From: an uncultured Bacilli bacterium
Lineage (GTDB): Bacteria > Bacillota_I > Bacilli_A > RF39 > UBA660
Length of the DNA: 37,323 nt
NCBI GenBank assembly: GCA_947585915.1
Contig: CANPXJ010000005.1
Coordinates: 1 to 37,323 of the forward strand
Direction of reading: 5' to 3'
Below, in pieces: positions 29,098 through 37,323 of the stretch. Every line of letters begins with the position of its first letter. The first letter of the stretch is position 1. The position numbers were made by a program, and so were the translations under genes. The notes beneath the pieces were generated by a model. The model was not told where the DNA came from. It saw only the letters and a list, made by a program, of their open reading frames with translations, and did not search any database.

Positions 29098-29199
29098 CTG
29101 GCACGACGGCGTTTGTATTGTTAGTATTGTTGTTGTTGATGTTGCCATTGTTGCCTTCGAATACATTAGCATTATTATTAGAATTGTTAGGCGAAAGGC
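29098..29199 (-). repeat. DGR template repeat (TR)
   Basis: minus strand ctttcgcctaacaattctaataataatgctaatgtattcgaaggcaacaatggcaac...aacgccgtcgtgccag; AAY-rich, matches VR except at adenines and three codon-sized indels. Confidence 0.93.
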
Positions 29200-29288
29200 C
29201 ACAACGCGGAAAAAAGTCAATTAATAGATTTATCCCTATATAAACCTCAGTTTATACCTTATTAATCATTTAATATATTTTAATTCGT

Positions 29289-29316
29289 CCAAACTTTTGA
29301 CGGAGCAAAAGTTTGG
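29289..29316. repeat. perfect inverted repeat (hairpin) just downstream of the VR-protein stop codon
   Basis: CCAAACTTTTG-acggag-CAAAAGTTTGG, 11 bp (12 with flanking t-a). Confidence 0.75.
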
Positions 29317-29328
29317 AAACGCTTGCTC

Positions 29329-30849
29329 TTAGTCTACTTGAAATGGACTTTGTTCACTCCCATCTCCAGTGGTGATTAGTGCACTAGTGGATAGATTGAT
29401 AACTGGCACGACGGCGCCCGTACCGCCAGTACCGTAGTCGGTGCCGCCACTGTAGCCATAGCTGCCTTCGAAAACACGAGCAGTATTACCAGAAGAACTG
29501 TAAGGCGAAAGGCTCCACCACCAATAATTATGATAAATATAGTTTGTTTCATCTGCATACGGCTCGGACCTTGATAACCCTGCCATATTCATTTCATCTG
29601 CTGTTATTAATCCTATCTTCGTTTTATATATCCCTCCATAATCTCTTGGTGAACCATTTTGATTATTTGGCTCTGGACATTTTAAACTTGGTTCTTTTTT
29701 TGTTACTACTCGGTCATATGCTCCGTAAAATAAATAACCACTAGTTGTAGCTCCTTCGTTTCCACTTCCATATGAGGTATCATTGCAGAAATATCCTTGG
29801 GCTATTTGATCGTTTACACTATTTAAATTATTACTATACCATGTCTCTAGTGCTGTCTTTATATTACTATCTTGTCCTCCAAAGTTTTCATTTGAAAACT
29901 CACCACTTTTATATATTACCTCGCATGGATTATTTTTTGTACAACTATTTGTATTGTCATATGTGTATCCTGTATATTTTCCAGCATGAATCTCTTGATT
30001 TGCTACATAATCATTGAATTTTGAATTAGACTCGATTTTATCATTTAAAATAAGTCTTATTGTTCCATCTCCATTGATTCGTACTATTTTCCATTCCTTT
30101 CCTGCAAATTCTACGTTATTATTTAGTTCATTTCTATCTCCTCGAAAATAGTAACTTGTCCCTTGATCATCTTCGGCTTTATATATTCCACTTCCTGTGT
30201 TTGGAGTTACACCTTCATTTAAAGAAGCTATTGATATATCTGCTGGCTCTCCCTTTGCAAAGTCTGGTCTCTCTTCTTTTATTGTATTATGGGCGAGTAT
30301 TGTTCTTAAGTTTCCACTTGCATTATTTATTTGTACTATTCCACTGAATGTTTTTCCTTGATTATAGTTTTGGTTACTTCCTATCTCTTTAAAATGTATG
30401 GTTAATGTATAACTATGTTTCTCTTTACTTTTTATCCCTATATTCCCTAGTATTGTCTCTGATCCACTTTCTGGAGCTTGACTATACTCTTTTACTTCTT
30501 TATTATCTCTTTCTATTTTATATTCTAACTCTTCTTTTTTTTCATATGTATTTATTATTTCTATCATATCTAAATTATATATTGTATCTAATGTCCCTGT
30601 ATTTTCTACTGTAAAATTTATTGTATGTATTGCTCCTGGTAAGGCATTTTCTAGACTTGTTATTGTTGTTCCATCTAGTTTTAAGGACATTGTTCCTGAT
30701 TGTACTTTTATTTCTTTTGCTTCTTCATTTCCTTTTACTTTTAATGTGAAGTATGCATATGACACACTTATTGTTATTACTATTATTAATGTTATTATTG
30801 CTATTACTATTTTTTTATTCTCTTTTATATTTTTTATTTTATCCGACAT
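29329..30849 (-). CDS. DGR target: secreted/surface protein with SipW-type signal region and C-terminal C-type-lectin-like variable domain
   Basis: N-term KIVIAIITLIIVITISVSYAYFTLKVKGNEEAKEIKVQSGTMSLKLDG; C-term NYWWWSLSPYSSSGNTARVFEGSYGYSGGTDYGTGGTGAVVPVINLS contains the VR. Confidence 0.88.
   Translation of the reverse strand: MSDKIKNIKENKKIVIAIITLIIVITISVSYAYFTLKVKGNEEAKEIKVQSGTMSLKLDGTTITSLENALPGAIHTINFTVENTGTLDTIYNLDMIEIINTYEKKEELEYKIERDNKEVKEYSQAPESGSETILGNIGIKSKEKHSYTLTIHFKEIGSNQNYNQGKTFSGIVQINNASGNLRTILAHNTIKEERPDFAKGEPADISIASLNEGVTPNTGSGIYKAEDDQGTSYYFRGDRNELNNNVEFAGKEWKIVRINGDGTIRLILNDKIESNSKFNDYVANQEIHAGKYTGYTYDNTNSCTKNNPCEVIYKSGEFSNENFGGQDSNIKTALETWYSNNLNSVNDQIAQGYFCNDTSYGSGNEGATTSGYLFYGAYDRVVTKKEPSLKCPEPNNQNGSPRDYGGIYKTKIGLITADEMNMAGLSRSEPYADETNYIYHNYWWWSLSPYSSSGNTARVFEGSYGYSGGTDYGTGGTGAVVPVINLSTSALITTGDGSEQSPFQVD
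29403..29513 (-). repeat. DGR variable repeat (VR) in the 3' end of the target gene
   Basis: shares ctttcgcct, ttcgaaggc and gccgtcgtgccag constant blocks with the TR; substitutions at TR adenines. Confidence 0.93.
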
Positions 30850-30872
30850 AGTTATTACTCTCCTTAATTATA

Positions 30873-30904
30873 ATTATACGTCTACTTGCCCCCCCCCTAG
30901 TCAA
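30873..30904 (-). promoter_or_regulatory. promoter of the DGR target with a G9 tract in the -35/-10 spacer
   Basis: minus strand TTGACT (30904-30899) a GGGGGGGGG (30897-30889) caagtagacg TATAAT (30878-30873); SD AAGGAG before ATG 30849. Confidence 0.7.
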
Positions 30905-30948
30905 GCTTTTTTTCAAAAAAAAAGAAATTTCACAAATTATTTCAAAAT

Positions 30949-32047
30949 TTAATGAAACTGTTGTAGCATAGCAACCATAAAATCTAAAATGTCTCCATCT
31001 AACACTTTATCGGCTTGACTAGTTTCAAAACCTGTTCTAGTATCTTTAACCATAGTATATGGTTCTAAAACATAACTTCTTATTTGACTACCAAAATCAA
31101 TATTAGTACTAACCCCTTTAATTTCATTTAATTTAGCTTCTTGTTTATTTAATTCTATTTGATATAATTTGCTTTTTAAGATATTCATAGCAATTTCTTT
31201 ATTTTTAATTTGGCTTCTTTCGTTTTGGCAAGTAACAACTGTTTTAGTTGGTAAATGCGTAATTCTTACAGCTGAATCAGTAGTATTTACCCCTTGTCCC
31301 CCTTTACCACTACTTCGATAAACATCAATTTTTAAATCTTTTTCATTAATTTCTACTTCAATATCTTTAGAAAACTCAGGAGTTATAGTTACAGAGGCAA
31401 ATGAAGTATGCCGCCTTGCTCCGGAATCAAATGGAGATATTCTAACTAAACGATGGACTCCACTTTCACCTTTAAAATATCCATAAGCATACTCACCTTT
31501 TATTAATATTGTTACGCTTTTTAAACCGGCTTCTTCCCCTTTTTGCATTTCAATAATTTCGTAATTATAATTGTTTTTTTCACAAAATCTAGTATACATT
31601 CTAAAAAGCATATCTGCCCAATCACAGCTCTCAGTTCCTCCAGCTCCGGGATGAATTTCTAAATAACAATTTAAGTCATCATATTTTCCTGATAATAAAA
31701 CACTTATCTCTAAATCATTAAGTTCCGTTTTTATTTCTTCAAGGCTTTTTATAATTTCTTCTTCTAAATCTTTATCTTCTTCTATTTCTAATAAAGTTAA
31801 AAGTTCGGCTATACTTTTTATTTTGGTGGAAACATCACTAGTTTTTAAAATTTCTTTTTTTAAATTATTTACTTTAGTTGTAATATCAGTTGCCTTGGTT
31901 GTATCATCCCAAAAGCCTTCTTCATTCATTTTATTTTCTAGTTCTTGTAATTTTTTCTTTTTGCTTTCTAAGTCAAAGAGACCTCCCGATATCTTCTTCT
32001 TTTTTTCTTAAATTTTCTAATTTTATTTTTAATTCTTTTATTTCCAT
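30949..32047 (-). CDS. prfB: peptide chain release factor 2 with programmed +1 frameshift
   Basis: zero frame ATG 32047 MEIKELKIKLENLRKKEEDIGRSL then CTT TGA C (TGA at 31975-31973) with upstream GGGAGGT; downstream frame ...HPGAGGTESCDWADML, SSGKGGQGVNTTDSAVRITH. Confidence 0.95.
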
Positions 32048-32076
32048 TCCACTCACCTTGTTCATTTATATAGCTA

Positions 32077-33453
32077 TTATACCATATTCTCTATTTTTTG
32101 CTGGTAAGATTTCTTTAATATAAACAATGAAATAATACAGGTTAAAACCTCGGCAATGGGGAAAGTCCACCAGACCAAAGATGAAGCATTATTAGTTTTG
32201 ATAAAAAGATAGGCAATAGGAAAAACAAAGATTATAAGTCTAAGTAACGATATCATTAATGGTCTTAGCGCATATCGTATTGATTGCAAAACGCCTTGAA
32301 TAGCAACAGATACTCCCATAAAAGCAAAGCCTAGACTTGATATTCTTAAAGCTCTTACACATAGCAAAATCATTTGTTTAGATGTTCCACTTGCTAGGCC
32401 AAAAAGATTAGCTAAAGGTTGGGCGAATAATTCAAAAAGAATAGTAATTATAATCATAACTATAATTGTATCAATTATGCCAAATTTTATACAATTATTT
32501 ATTCTTTTTTTATCTTTCATTCCATAGTTATAAGCCAATATAGATATAATTGTATTAGATAGACCAAAAGCTGAAAATAGTGCAACTTGTTGAATTTTAT
32601 AGTATATCCCAAATGCTCCTACTAATATGCTAGGATTAATTTCTGATAAATTTAAAATGATATTTACGCCAGCCATCATAACGGCTAGTAAAGCTTGCAT
32701 AATAGTGGCCGAAATACCGATTACGTAAATTGCTTTAATTAGATTAATATTTGGTTTTAAATATTTTAAGTTACCATTTATTTCTTTATTATTTCGATAA
32801 TGGAAAAACATAGCCACAACTAAAGACACAATCTGACCAATAACCGTGGCCCAAGCTGCTCCTTCCACATTCATTTTCAAAGGATAGATAAAAATATAAT
32901 CTAATACAATATTAGTAATTGCTCCGGATACTTGAGCAATAGTGGAAAGCATTGTTTTTCCTGTAGATTGTAATAATCTTTCATAAACAGAAAAACCAAT
33001 AGCCCCAAAAGATACACATGTACATATTCTTAAATAAGCTGTTCCCATTTTTACTACTTCGGGATTAGTCGTAAAAAGAGTTATAAATTTATGAGAACCA
33101 AGTAATCCAAAGAGTAAAAATATGATATATATGCAAATACTTAAAAATATTCCATTTCCAGCAATTTTATTAACCTTATCTTGTTCTTTTTCTCCTAAAC
33201 TTTTAGATAGTAAAGAGTTTAGTCCTATTCCAGTTCCAACGCCGATAGCTATTATTAGAATTTGAATAGGAAAAGCATAAGTTAAAGCCTCATTGGCTAA
33301 AACACCGATCCCTTTTATATTAGTAACAAATATACTATCAATAACATTATATAAAGCTTGTAAGACCATAGAAATAATCATAGGCAATCCCATTTTCCAT
33401 ATTAGTTTATTAACTGGCATTATTGCCATTTTATTTTGTTTTTCTTTTTTCAT
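32077..33453 (-). CDS. MATE-family efflux transporter
   Basis: 12 TMs; PVNKLIWKMGLPMIISMVLQALYNVIDSIFV. Confidence 0.9.
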   Translation of the reverse strand: MKKEKQNKMAIMPVNKLIWKMGLPMIISMVLQALYNVIDSIFVTNIKGIGVLANEALTYAFPIQILIIAIGVGTGIGLNSLLSKSLGEKEQDKVNKIAGNGIFLSICIYIIFLLFGLLGSHKFITLFTTNPEVVKMGTAYLRICTCVSFGAIGFSVYERLLQSTGKTMLSTIAQVSGAITNIVLDYIFIYPLKMNVEGAAWATVIGQIVSLVVAMFFHYRNNKEINGNLKYLKPNINLIKAIYVIGISATIMQALLAVMMAGVNIILNLSEINPSILVGAFGIYYKIQQVALFSAFGLSNTIISILAYNYGMKDKKRINNCIKFGIIDTIIVMIIITILFELFAQPLANLFGLASGTSKQMILLCVRALRISSLGFAFMGVSVAIQGVLQSIRYALRPLMISLLRLIIFVFPIAYLFIKTNNASSLVWWTFPIAEVLTCIISLFILKKSYQQKIENMV

Positions 33454-33473
33454 AATAATCCTTCCTTTAGAGC

Positions 33474-33508
33474 AAAAAAATAACGCAAACCCAAACTGGA
33501 TTTACGCT
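33474..33508 (-). terminator. intrinsic terminator (attenuator) in the MATE gene leader
   Basis: minus strand AGCGTAAATCC-agttt-GGGTTTGCGTT then ATTTTTTT, upstream of SD AAGGAAGG and ATG 33453. Confidence 0.6.
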
Positions 33509-33533
33509 TTTTTAAGCCACTCGTTGTGATTAG

Positions 33534-33562
33534 ATTATAGCAAATATTAAACTTTTTTTCAA
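33534..33562 (-). promoter_or_regulatory. predicted sigma-70 promoter of the MATE gene
   Basis: TTGAAA (33562-33557)-17 nt-TATAAT (33539-33534). Confidence 0.65.
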
Positions 33563-33613
33563 GTTTTAAAATTTGGGAAAATCCATAATATATTATATTT
33601 TTATGGATAAAAA

Positions 33614-33865
33614 TTATTCTTTTAAAGTTAGAGAATAATTTTGCTCTGAATTAGACAATTTTTGTTTTTTTATTTCTAGAAACATTAATTTAGTTAAACC
33701 CCTATTATGTTCTATTAAATAATCTATCTCTTCTAAACTCATCTGTTCTAAAAGATTTTCTTCATTAGAAAGAATAAGTATTTGCTTTAGCGTTAAATGG
33801 GTGTTGCTAAATTCTCCTCTTTCATATCTTGACATTATTTCATTATATTTTTCAATATTATTCAT
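33614..33865 (-). CDS. hypothetical small protein
   Basis: 83-aa ORF. Confidence 0.45.
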   Translation of the reverse strand: MNNIEKYNEIMSRYERGEFSNTHLTLKQILILSNEENLLEQMSLEEIDYLIEHNRGLTKLMFLEIKKQKLSNSEQNYSLTLKE

Positions 33866-34008
33866 ATTTTCCTCACTTTATTTTATATTTTCTTCATTAT
33901 CTTATTTAATATAAATATATTTTGCAAAAGTTTTCACAAAATTTTTCCAAAATATATGTTTTTTTAAATGGACAGTTTATTTATTTTCAATTTGTGTTGC
34001 CTTATTTA

Positions 34009-34887
34009 TTAATCTATCAAAAAACGAAAAACTTTTAAAGCATTTTCAACTTCTTTTTTCCAATCCTCCATATACATTGCAATATTTCTTTCCGCATTAT
34101 TTTCAGCTATATCAAGAAATAAGTTTACTAAATTGTTTAGATTTTTTATTTCTTGTTCATTTAAATAATTCTTAGCAATAGTAATATCTGATTTTAGTAT
34201 CTTACCATCAGGAGATTTTTCCCAATTAGTAAGACCCATATTTTTCTTAGTAGAATCTACTCTATGATAAACTATTTCAGCAGCAGTTTGTCCAGTTATA
34301 GCATAATGAAATTTATTTTGAATTGTTTTATAAAAGTCTATTGCTATTTCGCTATTTTCATCATAATCTATTGAACATTCTGCAAAGATATCCGTAACTT
34401 TTTGATAAAACATTCTTTCACTGGTACGAATTAATTTTATTCTTTCAAGTAATCTTTGAAAATATTCTTGGTCTCTCTTATTAGCTTTCATAAATCTTTC
34501 ATCATCTAAAGCAAATCCTTGAACCATATAATCCTTAATTATTTTATTTGCCCAAGTTCTAAATTTAATTGCTTTTTTTGAATTAACTCTAAAACCTATA
34601 GAAATAATCATATCTAAATTATAATATTTTGTTTTATAAGTTTGTTTGCCGTTGTTACCCATATGTTCCATTTTGGAACATGTGATATTTTCTTCAAGTT
34701 CACTATCATTATATATGTTATTTATATGTTTAGTAATTGCTGGTCTTTTAACACTAAAAAGTGTTGCTAAAGCTTCAGTATTTAACCAAACATCTTCATC
34801 TTTAAGTAATACTTCTACTTTAGCATTTCCTTCCTCATCATTATAAAATAAAATATTTTTTTCAGTTCCAATTAATTTATCTTTCAC
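34009..34887 (-). CDS. RhuM-family (virulence RhuM-like) protein
   Basis: EDVWLNTEALATLFSVKRPAITKHINNIYNDSEL; YNLDMIISIGFRVNSKKAIKFRTWANKIIKDYMVQGFALDDERF. Confidence 0.85.
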   Translation of the reverse strand: MKDKLIGTEKNILFYNDEEGNAKVEVLLKDEDVWLNTEALATLFSVKRPAITKHINNIYNDSELEENITCSKMEHMGNNGKQTYKTKYYNLDMIISIGFRVNSKKAIKFRTWANKIIKDYMVQGFALDDERFMKANKRDQEYFQRLLERIKLIRTSERMFYQKVTDIFAECSIDYDENSEIAIDFYKTIQNKFHYAITGQTAAEIVYHRVDSTKKNMGLTNWEKSPDGKILKSDITIAKNYLNEQEIKNLNNLVNLFLDIAENNAERNIAMYMEDWKKEVENALKVFRFLID

Positions 34888-35484
34888 ATTTACACCTCCC
34901 TGTTAAATAGTATTTTCTCACATATATTATACTATTATCACTAATTCTAAACAAGCAATTTGGTAGAGTTCAAGTAAATTAATCTAATAAAAATTCATAT
35001 TTTAAAAGTTATTTGCATTTCTATTATTCTATAAAAATTCAAAATATCATTTTTATCACACGAATATTAATTATACCATTATTTTAATTAATTTAAAAAA
35101 GGCTATCAACAAATTTATTTTATTAACATCTTTATTTTCTATGAATACTTTTTATTTATTATTTCATGTGAATACTCTATACCATATGCAACCTTGTAAT
35201 ATTGTCCAGCGCTAATAAATATTATTTTTCATTATCAATATAAATAGTACCTTCTTTGATATTGCATATATAGGTTTTTGTTTAATTATCTCTATTAAGT
35301 ATTTTCAACTTTCAACCAAAAAAATCTAAAAAATCAAACAATAAAAAACTCGTTTCCTCTTTCATTTTATGTGAACATACGAGTTTATTTATCCCCTTTG
35401 TTTACCACATTATATACTCAATGCAATTTCATATTATCATATCTATGGGATTATTTACTAACCTAATGGAAAAAATGAATAAAT

Positions 35485-36360
35485 TTAAACCATTCGTTTA
35501 TTATTTAGAAATTGATAAATATTATTTTTATAAACTTCTAATACTTTATCTCGCAATTCTGAATCTAGTTCTTCTAAATTCATATGTGGACTATTATCTT
35601 CTATTTCTAGAAGCAAAAATGAATCATCGTTTAATTTTAGAAAATCTATTCTCTGAAAACCAACTTTTAAATTTGACTTTTGCGCAAAATGATATGCTAA
35701 CTTTTCTTGATCATTATTTAATTTTATTAACTGCGGTTTCGGATAATTTGGATATTTGGATGGAATATATTCAAATACATACATTAATTTATCTGCAACA
35801 AAATAACATTGTACTTCTGACTTAAATTCTATTTTAGGTTGAATTAAATATCCTTCTTTAAATTCTTTTGCTAAATCATCTTTCTTTACAATTTTTTGTC
35901 CTATTCCACTACCAAGTGAATCAATCTCTTTAAGAACATATTTAGAAATGTTTTTAAATTTCTTTGTATCTTCTATGTTACTTACAGTAGGAATAACTTT
36001 TTCGCCAGTTTGATAAAAGGCACAAAGATATTCTTTACCTATTCCGTCTAACCCTTCGAGATTTACAGTCTTTATTTTTTTCTCTTTCAGTCTTTCCACT
36101 AATTTTTCATTAAAATCAGAAAAATAATTTATCTTATTTATATCTTCGGTCCAAGTATTTCTCCTAATAATAATATCAAATTTTTCATCAAGCTGTTCAT
36201 CATAGTCTACCCACAACAACGATACTTCGTTACCATCATTTCTAAATGATTCAGCTATATAATTATCTTCAATGAATTCTTCATTATCTTCATTTGATAA
36301 TATTAAAATTTTATAATTCATTTTACCACCAACAATTTTTATCCTTTTTATCGTCACCAC
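35485..36360 (-). CDS. ATP-grasp-like protein (start may be the internal MNYKILILS)
   Basis: SKYVLKEIDSLGSGIGQKIVKKDDL, YLIQPKIEFKSEVQCYFVADK, FLLLEIEDNSPHMNLEEL ATP-grasp pattern. Confidence 0.6.
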   Translation of the reverse strand: MVTIKRIKIVGGKMNYKILILSNEDNEEFIEDNYIAESFRNDGNEVSLLWVDYDEQLDEKFDIIIRRNTWTEDINKINYFSDFNEKLVERLKEKKIKTVNLEGLDGIGKEYLCAFYQTGEKVIPTVSNIEDTKKFKNISKYVLKEIDSLGSGIGQKIVKKDDLAKEFKEGYLIQPKIEFKSEVQCYFVADKLMYVFEYIPSKYPNYPKPQLIKLNNDQEKLAYHFAQKSNLKVGFQRIDFLKLNDDSFLLLEIEDNSPHMNLEELDSELRDKVLEVYKNNIYQFLNNKRMV

Positions 36361-36594
36361 ATGATCTTACATTTTTGATGTTTATAGTAATTATGCATAA
36401 CTGTTATTACTTATGATTGAACTCATTAGACAAAACACATTTAGTACATATTATATTTATAAAACTATAATTACTATCAACACTTCATAAAATTGGAACA
36501 AATTGAGAACATTATTATCATTTAACAATCATTCTGATATTTAAAATAGTAGTATCACATCGTGCAATCGTTAATTAATTTATATATTAAAAAG

Positions 36595-37155
36595 TTAATA
36601 ATCCTTAGAATTTAATTTTTTTATTATTCTTTTATGAACAGGTCTTATAAAATCAACAATATTATTTCCTACTGCCTCTTCGAATGTAATCCATTTAACT
36701 CCCTTACTCTCATCTTCTCTAAAAGTTAATGATTTTTTGTCATCTGCTTCTAATAAGTACACAACATCTAAATGAGTATGAGCTGGAACATATTTCCCTT
36801 TTTTTATATGCCCAATAATTGGAGATGCCGAAATCGCAAAAATTGAGTCATCTAAAACTTTTGTTTTTAATCCTGTTTCTTCTTCTACTTCACGAATTGC
36901 AACAGCTAAAAGATTTTCTTCACCATCAGCATGTCCACCCGGAAAGATCCATGCATCATATATATTGTGGTACACCACAAGCATTTTTGTTCGTTCTTTA
37001 TTTACTACAAACGCTGAAGAGGCAAAATGTCCAAATTCGTTTTCTCTTGTTAAAACATCTTGAAAAGTATTCATCCATTTTAATAAGTAATCTTTAATTT
37101 TTTCTTCGCTTTCATCAAAAGGAATATAATTTTCTATTTTCTCCTTCAAGTTCAT
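36595..37155 (-). CDS. NUDIX hydrolase
   Basis: GGHADGEENLLAVAIREVEEETGLK Nudix box. Confidence 0.9.
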   Translation of the reverse strand: MNLKEKIENYIPFDESEEKIKDYLLKWMNTFQDVLTRENEFGHFASSAFVVNKERTKMLVVYHNIYDAWIFPGGHADGEENLLAVAIREVEEETGLKTKVLDDSIFAISASPIIGHIKKGKYVPAHTHLDVVYLLEADDKKSLTFREDESKGVKWITFEEAVGNNIVDFIRPVHKRIIKKLNSKDY

Positions 37156-37323
37156 TGCTTCTACTCCTTAAATAATTTTTATCCGACATGGTTTGACGAA
37201 AGTATTATATCTAAATTCTTTAGGAATGTAAATATTGGTTCTCTCTTTTAAGTTCCGGCAAAAATAAAAAAGGAAAGAAAAAGCAGATAAGAAAGCAATT
37301 AGAAATGAAGCAAGAAATATTTT

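Noticed and set aside
29111-29155. TTG/TTA-rich stretch looking like a trinucleotide microsatellite
   Set aside because: It is the complement of the AAC/AAT codons of the DGR TR, explained by TR/VR alignment.
29544-30614. Several + strand ORFs (66-81 aa) opposite the VR-protein gene
   Set aside because: Leu/Tyr/His-rich antisense shadows of a well-supported minus-strand gene; no SD or conserved motif.
34009-34887. RhuM-like gene as part of a defence island
   Set aside because: No restriction-modification or other defence genes adjacent in the window; reported only as a CDS.
35346-35386. Hairpin AAACTCGT...ACGAGTTT in a long intergenic region
   Set aside because: 25-nt loop and short stem; at most a weak terminator, insufficient evidence.
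35421-35825. 134-aa + strand ORF
   Set aside because: Overlaps the ATP-grasp-like CDS on the opposite strand; no motif or SD.
1-37323. CRISPR arrays, rRNA or tRNA genes
   Set aside because: No regularly spaced repeats or recognisable rRNA/tRNA cores seen; a tRNAscan/Infernal run would confirm.

Overview
AT-rich bacterial window, probably from an uncultured low-GC Firmicutes/Bacilli-type gut lineage (inferred from gene content). The genetic code looks like standard table 11: a UGA-dependent prfB frameshift is present. Most of the window is minus-strand housekeeping DNA: cysS, gltX, ychF, an AbgT-type transporter, DUF951, MscS, parB/parA, ftsH, tilS, prfB, MATE. Parts of it (parA-parB...DUF951...ychF; tilS-ftsH) resemble origin-proximal synteny of Firmicutes. 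An IS3-family element sits at the left edge.

The main accessory locus is at about 26.95-30.91 kb. It contains a diversity-generating retroelement (DGR): a DGR-type reverse transcriptase, an Avd-like protein, an Asn-codon-rich template repeat (TR, 29098-29199), and a variable repeat (VR, 29403-29513) at the 3' end of a secreted/surface protein gene. By hand alignment, every TR/VR substitution outside short in-frame indels is at a TR adenine. Three features make the locus unusual: (1) the VR-protein promoter has a G9 tract between good -35 and -10 boxes (20-nt spacer), suggesting phase variation on top of DGR diversification; (2) a 23-aa hydrophobic peptide plus a convergent antisense sRNA directly beside the RT looks like a type I (Fst/par-like) toxin-antitoxin module missed by the ORF track; (3) the VR is three codons longer than the TR, so this TR copy is not the exact template of the current VR. 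All calls come from reading the sequence; no database search was run.
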